Of a DNA stretch of 64,000 nt, positions 34,473 to 44,800 are shown one piece after another (position 1 is the first letter of the stretch; each line of letters begins with the position of its first letter). The notes under the pieces are model-generated. The model searched no databases and was not told where the DNA came from. It saw nothing but the letters and a program-made list of their open reading frames with translations. Source of the DNA: Lachnospiraceae bacterium. GTDB taxonomy: Bacteria; Bacillota; Clostridia; Lachnospirales; Lachnospiraceae. The DNA lies in the NCBI GenBank assembly GCA_015057325.1, contig SVEQ01000005.1, positions 62,001-126,000 on the forward strand, given 5' to 3'. The position numbers and the translations under genes were made by a program.

Positions 34473-35936
34473 TTATTTTAATTGAAATGTTACACTAAGT
34501 GATGCAATATTTCCTGCAGGATCTTTCGCATAATACATTACTTTGTATGGTTCATCTTTTTTGTAAGTTAATGGTCTGCTAAGCGACAACTCAACCTCGC
34601 CGCTGTTATCCGTCGCCTCAACCATAGATAACAAAAACTTGTCATCTAACGCATTGTTGGTTTTTAACTCGCGTTGGAACTTATTATTCAAACTTATAAT
34701 CGGTGCATGCATATCGACCTCTACGTCCAATACAACAACATCAGATTTATTTCCTTTATCATCAGTCGCAACGTATTTGACATGACACTTACCGAAATCT
34801 TTATCTTTAAGTTCCGAGTAATCAACCAAAATATACTCCGGAGGCAGTTCCTCTGCGCCGTCATACGCCTTAACATTTTGGCGAAGAAGACTTAATAAAT
34901 GATCATCATTGCTTGCGTCATCAACACCGATTCTATCAATCTTTTGATCAACAGAAATAATCGGCGAATCGTTATCCTTAACAACAACATTAATCGTAAC
35001 GCTGTTTTGCTTATTATCTTTGTCAGTAACCGAATATGTCACAGGGTAAACGCCGCATTTATCGGTATCGACTTCGCCCGTAATCTTTAAAAGACCTGTT
35101 ATGTTGTCGCCATTTTTATCTACAACAGACACACCGGCAGAAATATCATAGTCCTCATCAATCTCAATTTCTCTGTCAAATGCTCCAAGAATTACAGGTG
35201 CATCCTCCATATATGGATTAGCGGTGTCAGGGTCTGTCGGATCCCAATTACAGTACTTTTCATCCTCATTAATCTTAGGTGCCATCGGCTTGCCCATCGG
35301 TCCTTCATAATCGCTTGAGAATATCTCAACCAATGTTTTCTGGTCACAGTAATCATATATCCACTTGGAATCTATTACCGAAAGACGAACACAACCTGCC
35401 GATACGCTTTCTCCGAGCTTGTTGTACTCTTCTACTTCCAAATCCGACTTACTCTGTGAAAAATAAGGCACAGAATGGAACAAAATGTTACCTGTGATTT
35501 TCGTTCCGTACTGTCCGTACACATCGCCTTGCAATGCCAGCCACGACGAGCGTTCACCAAGTGCAAATATTCCTTCAGGTGTGTTGCCCTTTTCACCAAC
35601 AGAGCACACCATTGCTTTAACCGGAATATCGTAGCAACCGCTTTTTCCAAGCTTATATATCGTCACAACATTTTTCTTCTTATTAACTTTGATTGCATAA
35701 GGCATTCCATTGTCAATAAGATTAGTTCCGTTGTAACCGTTCTTCGAGGTCTCATCCTTGTCGGAACGAAGTTCTCCCTCGTCAATTTCACTGCCAAGAT
35801 ATATTCCCTGTTCAGTTTTCTCATTAACGTAACTTACCAAATACGCCTTGTCATCAAATCGTCCTGCAAGCCATATCACAAAAACAGATACGGCTATCAT
35901 CAAAGGCACATATGATAAGAAAAACTTATATTTCAT
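34473..35936 (-). CDS. L,D-transpeptidase (YkuD) with Ig-like C-terminal domains
   Basis: The 487-residue protein has one N-terminal membrane helix (about 5-25). A YkuD domain follows (about 75-215), including FHSVPYF and the catalytic SVSAGCVRLS (His, Ser, Cys, Arg). Then come two to three DUF5011/Ig-like domains (starting near PVILGAFDREI, DNDSPIISVDQ and DMHAPIISLNN). It should make 3-3 cross-links or attach proteins to peptidoglycan outside the membrane. AGGGGAG precedes ATG 35936. Its place between spoIID and the spoIIQ-like gene suggests a role in cell-wall remodelling during engulfment or cortex formation, which is inference. Confidence 0.85.
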   Translation of the reverse strand: MKYKFFLSYVPLMIAVSVFVIWLAGRFDDKAYLVSYVNEKTEQGIYLGSEIDEGELRSDKDETSKNGYNGTNLIDNGMPYAIKVNKKKNVVTIYKLGKSGCYDIPVKAMVCSVGEKGNTPEGIFALGERSSWLALQGDVYGQYGTKITGNILFHSVPYFSQSKSDLEVEEYNKLGESVSAGCVRLSVIDSKWIYDYCDQKTLVEIFSSDYEGPMGKPMAPKINEDEKYCNWDPTDPDTANPYMEDAPVILGAFDREIEIDEDYDISAGVSVVDKNGDNITGLLKITGEVDTDKCGVYPVTYSVTDKDNKQNSVTINVVVKDNDSPIISVDQKIDRIGVDDASNDDHLLSLLRQNVKAYDGAEELPPEYILVDYSELKDKDFGKCHVKYVATDDKGNKSDVVVLDVEVDMHAPIISLNNKFQRELKTNNALDDKFLLSMVEATDNSGEVELSLSRPLTYKKDEPYKVMYYAKDPAGNIASLSVTFQLK

Positions 35937-35990
35937 AAGGCTCCCCTCTTACGTATGCTACACATAATATATCAATGTAACCGCTGATTG

Positions 35991-36923
35991 TCAATGCGAG
36001 AATGCAGGCTCTATACTAACATCTTTGTAATAATATTTAAGTATCTCTTCCATCTTTTTCCCTTCGATTGCCATTCGATTGCAACCGTATTGCGACATCC
36101 CCAACGGGACACCTTTTCCAAGACACACAAAACGCACGCCCTCATCTCCGCTTTCTATATAGAAATTAGCCGAAGCCAGTCCAAAAATCTTTGCGAAATC
36201 CTCTCCCGTATAATTCGTGCCACTGGCGGTAACACTTTTTACGAACCCATTTTCCGTTACATCATCGACATTTATATCCGGATTTTCCTCACCGTTAAAT
36301 GACAAGAGCCCCTTAACTTCATCCCAAGTGTATTCCACCACATTCATGTAATCCTTTGCCTCTACGTCCTCATTACTTTCAACCGAGACAAGATATGAGA
36401 TGTCCTCGCCAAGCACTTCGTCAGCACCAAGAGTTTTTCCGATACTCACCTCATGATACATGGCAAGTATATAGTTATCTTCCTTCTTTATTACAAGACC
36501 TGCCGTATCGGAAACCGCTTTTTCGAGTTTTCGATTGCAACTGTCAAACCGGCCTCGCCCCCACATTTCTTTTCGCTCTTCCTCTGTCATATAATGATAA
36601 TCTATATCCGCTGCATCTTTAGTACCCTTCTCCTCCATTTGCCGTAACACATTAGTACGAATCACAACCGCTTGTGCCTTAAGCGCTTCCTTATCATAAT
36701 CTGCAGGTATAACACCCGCAAGCACTCCCCAAACATATTCCTCAACATCCATATTCTTATAGAGCCCATTAATCTCAATCAAAATATCCTTACCGAGCCG
36801 ATGACTTTCTATAGAAGAATCACCGATACCTAATCGATAATCAGGATTTATTAAATGATACACCGTTAATATAATCGCCGGAAGCGTCATAAACAAAACT
36901 ATGTAAATGATTAGTTTTTTCAT
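35991..36923 (-). CDS. spoIID: Stage II sporulation protein D (SpoIID/LytB domain)
   Basis: The protein has 310 residues from ATG 36923; the frame extends to 36941 but GGGGGAGG lies 8 nt before 36923. It has an N-terminal membrane helix (about 2-22), then the SpoIID domain: VEEYVWGVLAGVIPADYDKEALKAQAV with the catalytic-region Glu, AVSDTAGLV, and the final GKGVPLGMSQYGCNRMA. SpoIID is the lytic transglycosylase that drives engulfment in the mother cell. Its ribosome binding site lies inside the terminator hairpin of glgP. It heads a cluster with the transpeptidase and the spoIIQ-like gene. Confidence 0.92.
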   Translation of the reverse strand: MKKLIIYIVLFMTLPAIILTVYHLINPDYRLGIGDSSIESHRLGKDILIEINGLYKNMDVEEYVWGVLAGVIPADYDKEALKAQAVVIRTNVLRQMEEKGTKDAADIDYHYMTEEERKEMWGRGRFDSCNRKLEKAVSDTAGLVIKKEDNYILAMYHEVSIGKTLGADEVLGEDISYLVSVESNEDVEAKDYMNVVEYTWDEVKGLLSFNGEENPDINVDDVTENGFVKSVTASGTNYTGEDFAKIFGLASANFYIESGDEGVRFVCLGKGVPLGMSQYGCNRMAIEGKKMEEILKYYYKDVSIEPAFSH

Positions 36924-36929
36924 TAAAAA

Positions 36930-36961
36930 AACCTCCCCCACAATTATATGCGGGGAAGGTT
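36930..36961 (-). terminator. Terminator of glgP whose 3' arm holds the spoIID ribosome binding site
   Basis: On the minus strand AACCTTCCCC...GGGGGAGGTT (9 of 10 pairs) is followed by T7. The 3' arm GGGGGAGG is also the only ribosome binding site for spoIID ATG 36923. Read-through RNA from glgP would hide this site in the stem. Confidence 0.8.
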
Positions 36962-36978
36962 ATTCTTATTCTGTAAAA

Positions 36979-39453
36979 TTATTTTGAAGTTTTCTTCTTT
37001 GTTGTAGTAGCCTTAGGCATCTTAACTGTTACCTTCTCAAGGTGCCAGATTTCCTTAGCATACTGCTCTATTGTACGGTCAGAAGAGAACTTACCTGAGC
37101 AAGCTGTGTTAAGCATCGCCATCTTAGCCCAACGCTTCTCGTCTCTGTATGCCTCATCAATCTTCTTATGAGCCTCACAGTAAGAATCGAAATCCTTAAG
37201 TGTGAAGTATACATCCTGCTCAATAAGTGAATCGTATATATCACGGAAGAGCTCTGTATCCTCATTGTATGTTCCATTGATAAGCTGTGTAAGAACACGT
37301 CTTACGTTAGCATTGCTGTTGTAGATATCTCTTGGCTTGTAGCTGTGATCTCTCTCGTAAGCCATAACCTCATCAGCTGAAAGACCGAAGATAAATGCAT
37401 TCTCAGCACCAACTTCTTCAACAATCTCTACGTTAGCACCATCCATTGTTCCAAGAGTAGGAGCACCATTTAACATGAACTTCATGTTACCTGTACCTGA
37501 TGCCTCACGTGAAGCAGTTGAGATCTGCTCTGAAACATCTGCTGCAGCGAAGATAAGCTCAGCGTTAGATACACGGTAGTTCTCTATGAATACAACCTTA
37601 ATCTTGCCCTTGATAGACTCGTCGTTGTTGATAACGTCTGCTACAGAGTTGATAAGCTTGATTGTAAGCTTAGCTCTCTTGTATCCGGCAGCTGCTTTAG
37701 CACCGAAGATAAATGTACGAGGAACGATATCCATCTCAGGATGCTCTTTGATCTCTGTGTAGAGATGCATTACATGAAGGATGTTAAGAAGCTGTCTCTT
37801 GTACTCGTGAAGACGCTTAACCTGTACATCGAATATTGAACGAGGATCAACCTCGATTCCGTTATGCTCTTTGATGTATGCTGCAAGACGAACCTTGTTC
37901 TGATACTTGATGTTCATGAACTCCTGCTGGCACTTCTCATCATCAACATATACTTTAAGTTTTGCAAGATGAGGAAGATCTGTAATCCACTCATCACCAA
38001 TCTTAGAAGTAATCCAATCTGCAAGAAGCGGATTACCATGAAGAAGGAAACGTCTCTGTGTAATACCGTTAGTCTTGTTATTGAACTGCTCAGGTCTCAT
38101 CTCATAGAAGTCCTTAAGCTCACGCTTCTTAAGAATCTCTGTATGAAGAGCCGCAACACCGTTAACTGAATAAGAACCTGCGATAGCAAGATGAGCCATC
38201 TTAACCTGTCCGTCGTAAAGGATTGCCATGCTCTTAACCTTATCCGGATTATCAGGATACTTCTCACGAATCATGTTAACGTATCTTCTGTCAATCTCTT
38301 CAATAATCTGATATACACGAGGGAGAAGTCTTGAGAAAAGCTCGATTGGCCATTTCTCCAAAGCTTCTGCCATGATTGTATGGTTAGTATATGCACATGT
38401 ATGAGTTGTAATCTCCCATGCATCATCCCACTCAAGACCCTCTTCATCAACGAGGATTCTCATAAGCTCTGCAACCGTTACTGTAGGATGTGTATCATTT
38501 AACTGGAATGTGATCTTCTTAGGAATATCCTTAAGATCATCATTGTTCTCCTTAAACTTCTTAAGTGCAGTCTGGATAGAAGCTGAAATAAAGAAGTACT
38601 GCTGCTTTAATCTAAGCTCCTTACCTGCGTAGTGGTTATCATTAGGATAAAGAACCTCAACGATTGTTCTTGCAAGGTTCTGCTGCTCAACAGCCTTCTG
38701 ATACTCACCTTTATCAAACGAATCAAGGTTGAAGTCGGAAATTGCTTCAGCATCCCAGATTCTTAATGTATTAACTATATTATTACCGTATCCGATAACA
38801 GGAAGGTCATATGGTACCGCACGAATCGAAGAATAATTCTCCTGTACAAAACGGTTACGTCCATCTACATACTCAACCTTAACGTTACCACCGAACTTAA
38901 CCTCACATGCGTACTCGTTACGACGTACTTCAAATGGGTTACCATCCTTTAACCAATCATCCGGCTTCTCAATCTGATATCCATCCTGAATCTTCTGACG
39001 GAACATACCGTAACGATAACGAATACCACATCCGTAAGCAGGATATCCGAGAGTTGATAATGAATCAAGGAAACATGCTGCAAGTCTTCCGAGACCACCG
39101 TTACCAAGTGCTGCATCCGGCTCCTGATCTTCGATTACGTTAAGATCAAAACCAAGCTCATCAAGTGCCTCTTTAACCTCTTTGTAATATGTGAGGTTAA
39201 TAAGGTTGTTACCAAGTGCTCTACCCATCAAGAACTCCATTGAGAGATAGTAAACTGTCTTGGCATTCCTCTTCTCATACTCCTTATGTGTGGCAATCCA
39301 CTGATCAATAATAGTGTCTTTGATTGCGTAGGAAACAGCCTGGAATACCTGCTGCTGGGTTGCCTCATCGATTGTTTTACGATAAAGAGCTTTGACGTTG
39401 CTGACTACTTCTTTCTTGAAAGCTTCTTTATCAAAATCCAACTTTCTTGCCAT
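36979..39453 (-). CDS. glgP: Glycogen/starch/alpha-glucan phosphorylase
   Basis: The protein has 824 residues from ATG 39453, with AAGGAGGAG upstream; the frame is open to 39492 without need. GT35 features: EPDAALGNGGLGRLAACFLDS, YGIRYRYG, TNHT and EASGTGNMKFMLNGA with the PLP-binding Lys. It releases glucose-1-phosphate from glycogen or maltodextrins in the cytoplasm. A promoter is at 39517-39545. The 5' leader has a 9-bp hairpin (39476-39497). The C-terminal tail is Lys/Thr-rich. With cellobiose phosphorylase it shows that the host relies on phosphorolysis to save ATP. Confidence 0.97.
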   Translation of the reverse strand: MARKLDFDKEAFKKEVVSNVKALYRKTIDEATQQQVFQAVSYAIKDTIIDQWIATHKEYEKRNAKTVYYLSMEFLMGRALGNNLINLTYYKEVKEALDELGFDLNVIEDQEPDAALGNGGLGRLAACFLDSLSTLGYPAYGCGIRYRYGMFRQKIQDGYQIEKPDDWLKDGNPFEVRRNEYACEVKFGGNVKVEYVDGRNRFVQENYSSIRAVPYDLPVIGYGNNIVNTLRIWDAEAISDFNLDSFDKGEYQKAVEQQNLARTIVEVLYPNDNHYAGKELRLKQQYFFISASIQTALKKFKENNDDLKDIPKKITFQLNDTHPTVTVAELMRILVDEEGLEWDDAWEITTHTCAYTNHTIMAEALEKWPIELFSRLLPRVYQIIEEIDRRYVNMIREKYPDNPDKVKSMAILYDGQVKMAHLAIAGSYSVNGVAALHTEILKKRELKDFYEMRPEQFNNKTNGITQRRFLLHGNPLLADWITSKIGDEWITDLPHLAKLKVYVDDEKCQQEFMNIKYQNKVRLAAYIKEHNGIEVDPRSIFDVQVKRLHEYKRQLLNILHVMHLYTEIKEHPEMDIVPRTFIFGAKAAAGYKRAKLTIKLINSVADVINNDESIKGKIKVVFIENYRVSNAELIFAAADVSEQISTASREASGTGNMKFMLNGAPTLGTMDGANVEIVEEVGAENAFIFGLSADEVMAYERDHSYKPRDIYNSNANVRRVLTQLINGTYNEDTELFRDIYDSLIEQDVYFTLKDFDSYCEAHKKIDEAYRDEKRWAKMAMLNTACSGKFSSDRTIEQYAKEIWHLEKVTVKMPKATTTKKKTSK

Positions 39454-39475
39454 GTGTTTCTCCTCCTTATAAACG

Positions 39476-39545
39476 TTACGGTGCATACGCACCGTAAACT
39501 CTCAAACTCGCCTTCTATTTTACCAAAAAATCGCTATTTTCACAA
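39476..39545 (-). promoter_or_regulatory. glgP promoter and leader hairpin
   Basis: On the minus strand, TTGTGA (39540-39545), a 17-bp spacer and TAAAAT (39517-39522). In the leader a perfect 9-bp inverted repeat TTACGGTGC/GCACCGTAA (39476-39484 with 39489-39497) with a 4-nt loop lies just before the ribosome binding site. It could be an mRNA-stabilising hairpin or an operator. Confidence 0.65.
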
Positions 39546-39552
39546 GTGTTTA

Positions 39553-41106
39553 TTACTTCTTTTTGGTACGTACACCCTTTTTATTAACGTAATATTTGCC
39601 AATCCACTTACTTTTTGCCATTTTGCCTGTTTCTTCGTCAAAATAGTAGTATTTTCCTTTGATTTTCTTCCATCCGGTAACCATAGAATAGTCGGATTTT
39701 GAGAAATAATACTTATCTCCCTTATATTTGATTAAACCGCTTTCAAGATAGCCCTTCTTACCGTAGTAATAGAACTCATCATCATCCATTTTCAAAATGG
39801 TGTTTTTAACCGCTTTACCCGTATCAGGATTGAAATAGTAATACTTAGAACCAATCTGTGTATCACCGTATAACATCTTACCTGTATTTGAATCAAAACC
39901 ATAGTAATCGGAACCGATCTTTTGTGCACCAAATGCTACATGTTTTGAATCCTTTACGTAATATGTGCTGTCTCCAAGTGTGTGGAATCCTTTTGACATC
40001 TTGGCACAATCATATCCGAAAAGGTATGTACCCATACTGTCATTAAACACCTCACCGTTAACGAGTGTTCCGTTACCTTTTGCAAGATAACTCTTGCCGT
40101 CAACATTAATCCAGCCAACACTCATCTTACCCGTTGTAGGATTTAAGTAAAATGTATTCTCTCCCTGAACAAGAAATCCTGTGTGTCTTTTGCCGGTACC
40201 TTCATCAAAATAGTACCATGCACCATCGTCCTTAACCCAACCTGTAACTTTTCTGCCATCAGAAAGTTTGTAGCAATCGATACCGTTTTCATTTATAAAT
40301 GAGCCCTCAAATGTTTTCTTGCTCAAGTTGAAATATTTGATAGCAGCATTAGCATTAGCCTTACCAACCTTGTTGCGTTTTGCTTTTGTTTTGAAAAACT
40401 TATTACAATCCGAAGCACTTGTTATATAACCGTTTTCCATAATAACGGCCGGTATGCGGTCAATTACACCATGTCGTACAAGCGCATAGTAATCTGCAAG
40501 TCTTCCATTCTTATACTTATCTCCACACTCGGACTTTCTAAGCAAAAATCCTCTATTGGCAATACCTATACTCTTAAGTTCTTTAAGAGCAATTCGACCG
40601 TAGTCCTGTGTCTGTTGTCTGATTTCATCATGATAACCTGATTTGTATGCACATAATGCGTTAGCACCGCTGTGGCGACCCGCATTAATATGGATGCTGA
40701 CAAGAAAATCCGCATTTAACTTCTTTGCATAGTTGCTTCTTGCCGTAAGACAATCTCCAAGATGAAGATTACGGCAACATTTACCTGATGTTCTTGTCAT
40801 ATATACGGTAATATCTCCGTAATTTAATAACTCATCATAAAACGCATTGGAAATATCCAACACAACATCCTCTTCACGAAGTCCGTTTCCTGCGGCTCCC
40901 GGGTGCAATTTACAATGGCCCGGATCTATGACGAGCACCTTGGCTTCGGCCGGATTAAGATCCGATACAAAAATATTGGGGTCTGTTGTCGTCTCCTGCG
41001 TGGTAGTATTTTCCGTAGCATACACCTTATTTGTGTTTACAAAAACGCAGCATGTCAAAACCATTACACACGCAAGTATTATTGCTGCACATTTTCTTAT
41101 CTTCAA
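39553..41106 (-). CDS. N-acetylmuramoyl-L-alanine amidase (Amidase_3) with cell-wall-binding repeats
   Basis: The 517-residue secreted protein has a signal peptide (1-30, KVYATE). The Amidase_3 domain (about 57-255) has VIDPGHCK (Zn His), VSIHINAG (Zn His) and IMENGYITS (catalytic Glu). About ten choline/glucan-binding type repeats follow to the C-terminus (GWVKDDGAWYYFDEGTGK, GWKKIKGKYYYFDEETGK). It cuts the amide bond between MurNAc and the stem peptide. The start is TTG 41106, with GGAGGA 6 nt upstream. Leftward promoter at 41176-41205. The repeats should bind teichoic acid or glycan. Confidence 0.9.
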   Translation of the reverse strand: MKIRKCAAIILACVMVLTCCVFVNTNKVYATENTTTQETTTDPNIFVSDLNPAEAKVLVIDPGHCKLHPGAAGNGLREEDVVLDISNAFYDELLNYGDITVYMTRTSGKCCRNLHLGDCLTARSNYAKKLNADFLVSIHINAGRHSGANALCAYKSGYHDEIRQQTQDYGRIALKELKSIGIANRGFLLRKSECGDKYKNGRLADYYALVRHGVIDRIPAVIMENGYITSASDCNKFFKTKAKRNKVGKANANAAIKYFNLSKKTFEGSFINENGIDCYKLSDGRKVTGWVKDDGAWYYFDEGTGKRHTGFLVQGENTFYLNPTTGKMSVGWINVDGKSYLAKGNGTLVNGEVFNDSMGTYLFGYDCAKMSKGFHTLGDSTYYVKDSKHVAFGAQKIGSDYYGFDSNTGKMLYGDTQIGSKYYYFNPDTGKAVKNTILKMDDDEFYYYGKKGYLESGLIKYKGDKYYFSKSDYSMVTGWKKIKGKYYYFDEETGKMAKSKWIGKYYVNKKGVRTKKK

Positions 41107-41175
41107 GATTATTCCTCCGTTTCTTTATGCATATATCTGAAAGTATTATAAAATCTGCTTTTAAGCGTACATCAC

Positions 41176-41205
41176 ATTATACCCCATTACTGTGCCTTAT
41201 ATCAA
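41176..41205 (-). promoter_or_regulatory. Promoter of the amidase gene
   Basis: On the minus strand, TTGATA (41200-41205), an 18-bp spacer and TATAAT (41176-41181), in the divergent region between the amidase and the PH-domain gene. Confidence 0.65.
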
Positions 41206-41249
41206 TGTACAAATTGTGGATATTTCGGCCTCTTAATTTGTTGTTATAG

Positions 41250-41278
41250 TTGAATTTACACTCAAAAAAGTGTAATAT
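41250..41278 (+). promoter_or_regulatory. Promoter with an operator-like palindrome, PH-domain gene
   Basis: TTGAAT (41250-41255), a 17-bp spacer and TAATAT (41273-41278). The spacer holds a perfect 7-bp inverted repeat TTACACT/AGTGTAA (41256-41262 with 41269-41275) placed exactly between -35 and -10, where a bound repressor would block polymerase. Confidence 0.65.
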
Positions 41279-41341
41279 ATCATTCAGAGACAAAAATACG
41301 TGCATCGGCCACATGATGCAATGTTTTATATGGAGGTTTTT

Positions 41342-41728
41342 ATGGATTATTTATGGACTGACAAGAAAAGAACATTATTTGGATTACCGCTCTCTTTTAC
41401 AAGGTACAGTTTAAGCAATGAAAGACTTTTCATCGAGCAGGGTTTCCTCAACAAGAAAGAAGACGAAGTAAGATTATACAGAATCATGGATGTTTCTTTA
41501 AGCAGAACATTCGGTCAGAGAATATTCGGTCTTGGAACAATTCACTGTTGTTCTGCAGATAAGTCAATGAAGGACTTCGACATCTTAAGCATCAAGCATC
41601 CAAAAGAGGTCAAAGAACAGCTTTCAGAATTAGTTGAGAAACAGCGTGATTCAAAGAGAGTTACTAATAGAGAATATATGAGCGATATGCATGACATGGA
41701 TGACGACTACGATGATGACGATCACTAA
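41342..41728 (+). CDS. Bacterial PH domain protein
   Basis: The protein has 128 residues from ATG 41342 (TGGAGG upstream; the longer frame to 41300 is not needed). The segment YSLSNERLFIEQGFLNKKEDEVRLYRIMDVSLSRTFGQRIFGLGTIHCCSADKS is the core of the YdbS/bPH_2 family. The C-terminus is a run of acidic residues with few others (MHDMDDDYDDDDH). There is no membrane helix, unlike YdbS/YdbT proteins. The function is unknown; a role at the membrane or in stress response is possible. The palindrome in its promoter suggests repression. Confidence 0.75.
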   Translation: MDYLWTDKKRTLFGLPLSFTRYSLSNERLFIEQGFLNKKEDEVRLYRIMDVSLSRTFGQRIFGLGTIHCCSADKSMKDFDILSIKHPKEVKEQLSELVEKQRDSKRVTNREYMSDMHDMDDDYDDDDH

Positions 41729-41797
41729 TCATTACTGTCAGTAATATATCAATTACTATACCAATCACTCGTGATACACATTATTAACACAAACAAC

Positions 41798-41830
41798 AAA
41801 TCGGCGATATCAATTTGATACCGCCGATTT
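41798..41830. terminator. Two-way intrinsic terminator
   Basis: AAATCGGCG/CGCCGATTT outer stem (41798-41806 with 41822-41830) plus an inner TATCA/TGATA stem, between convergent genes ending at 41728 and 41855. Confidence 0.85.
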
Positions 41831-41854
41831 CTTATTATCTTTGTAATTTCTTAA

Positions 41855-44800
41855 TCAGTTCTTGGTTACACCAAGGTCAACCTTCTCACCATTGATGTTC
41901 CAGTTCTTTGTATATCCCTTAGCACCATCATACTCAATAGCTGTTGCAAGCACATCTGTAAAGATTGTATCCTGATTGTTCTTAAGGATTTCTGCAATCT
42001 TGTCATTGCCGGATACAGATATTGTAATCTTATCCATAACCTCAAATCCTGCTTCCTTACGCATTGTCTGAACCTTAGAAATGATCTCTCTTACAAATCC
42101 TTCCTCAATAAGTTCAGGTGTAAGCTTCTTATCAAGAACAACAGTAACAACATTGTCAGCCTGTGTCTCGTAATCAGGAGACTGTGCAAGTTCTATAAGA
42201 AGATCCTCTTCTGCAAGAGATACTTCTGTTCCATCTACATCAAACTTGATTGCACCATCACTCTTAAGTGTTGCCATTGCAGCATTGCCATCAACGTTAG
42301 TAAGGTATTCTCTGATACCGTTAAGCTGCTTACCGTACTTAGGACCAACTGTCTTAAGCTGTGGCTTGAATGAGTATGAAGAAAACTCTGATACATCATC
42401 CTTAAATGTTACAGCCTTAACATTAAGCTCGTCTTCAATAATCTCTTTGTAGAAATCAGAAAGTACTTTTTCAGCCTTAACGTACATATTAGCGATAGGC
42501 TGACGGTTCTTAATGTTAGCGGCATTTCTTCCTGCACGACCCATTACTACGATGTGAAGAACCTCATCCATATCAGCCTCAAGTTCAGCATCAACGAACT
42601 TCTCATCACATACAGGGTAGTCACAAAGGTGAATACTCTTAGGTGCGTTCTTATCTACATTTATTACAAGGTTCTGATAAATGTCTTCTGTCATGAACGG
42701 AATCATAGGTGCTGCAGCCTTACAAATTGTAACAAGCGCTGTGTATAAAGTCATATAAGCATTAATCTTATCCTGCTCCATACCCTTAGCCCAGAAACGT
42801 TCACGACTACGACGTACATACCAGTTACTCATATCATCTACGAACTCTGAAAGTGCTCTTGCAGCTTCAGGAATTCTGTATGAACCAAGATTCTCATCAC
42901 TGATTCTTACTGCAGTATTAAGCTTTGAAAGAAGCCATTTATCCATTACAGAAAGCTTGTCATAATCAAGGCTATACTTTGAAGGATCAAACTCATCAAT
43001 ATTTGCGTAAAGTACATAGAACGCATATGTGTTCCAAAGTGTACCCATGAACTTTCTCTGTCCTTCAACAACGGCATCCTCATGGAAACGGTTTGGAAGC
43101 CATGGTGCTGAGTTAGTATAAAAATACCAACGAATAGCATCTGCTCCGTACTTGTTAAGTGCCTCCATAGGATCTACTGCATTACCCTTAGACTTACTCA
43201 TCTTCTGACCGTCCTTGTCCTGAACGTGACCTAAAACGATAACGTTCTTGTAAGGCGCCTCATTAAATATAAGTGTTGATATAGCCATCAATGAATAGAA
43301 CCAACCTCTTGTCTGGTCAACAGCCTCTGAAATGAAGTCTGCAGGGTAGTTCTCTTTGAAAATATCCTCGTTCTCAAATGGATAATGCCACTGTGCGAAA
43401 GGCATTGCTCCTGAATCGAACCAGCAGTCGATAACTTCAGGAACTCTGTGCATTTCCTTACCACAATCAGGACACTTGATTGTAACCGCATCGATATATG
43501 GTCTGTGGAGCTCAATCTCATCAGGGCAGTTGTCACTCATTTCCTTAAGCTCTGCGATAGAACCGATTGCGTGACGCTTGCCACACTCACACTCCCAGAT
43601 ATTAAGCGGAGTACCCCAGTAACGGTTTCTTGAAAGACCCCAGTCCTGAACATTCTCAAGCCAGTCACCGAAACGTCCCTTACCAATCGACTCAGGTATC
43701 CAGTTAACTTTGTTGTTATTCTTAACAAGGTCATCACGAACAGCTGTCATCTTGATGAACCATGTATCTCTAGCGTAGTAAATAAGCGGTGTATCACATC
43801 TCCAACAGAATGGATAATCATGCTCGAACTTAGGAGCATCGTACAAAAGTCCACGATTATCAAGGTCAACAAGAACCTTAGGATCTGCATCCTTAACGAA
43901 GAGTCCTGCAAAAGGAGTCTCCTCTGTCATGTTACCCTTGCCGTCAACAAACTGTACGAAAGGAAGGTCATACTTTCTTCCTACGTTAGCATCGTCCTCA
44001 CCAAATGCAGGTGCGATATGAACAATACCAGTACCGTCTGTCATTGTTACATATGAATCACATGTAATGAAGTGTCCCTTCTTATTCTGCTTTGCAGCAA
44101 CCTTAGCTGCGCAGTCAAATAACGGCTCGTACTCTTTGTGCTCAAGGTCAGTACCTACATATGTCTCAAGAATCTCATATGCCTTACCGTCAGCCATTGG
44201 CTTAAGTGCCTTGTCCTCTTCACCCTTTTTAACCTCAGTTAATTTTCCAAGAACAGTCTCAAGCAAAGCTTCAGCCATGTAATATGTATATCCGTCAACT
44301 GCCTTAACCTTGCAGTATCTCTCATCAGGGTTAACACAAAGTGCAACGTTAGATGGAAGTGTCCAAGGTGTAGTTGTCCATGCAAGGAAGTATGCATCTT
44401 CTCCAACAACCTTAAAACGAACTATTGCAGAACGCTCCTTAACTGACTTATATCCTTGAGCAACCTCGTGAGATGAAAGCGGAGTTCCGCAACGAGGACA
44501 ATAAGGAACAATCTTAAATCCCTTATAAAGAAGGTCTCTGTCCCAAATCTTCTTAAGTGCCCACCACTCAGACTCGATAAAGTCATTGTGATAAGTAACA
44601 TAAGGATCATCCATATCAGCCCAGAAACCAACCTTGCCGGAAAACTCTTCCCACATTCCTTTGTATTTCCATACTGATTCCTTACACTTTGTAATGAACG
44701 GATCAAGTCCGTATTCCTCGATCTGCTCCTTACCATCTATTCCAAGTAACTTCTCAACCTCTAACTCAACAGGAAGTCCGTGTGTATCCCATCCGGCCTT

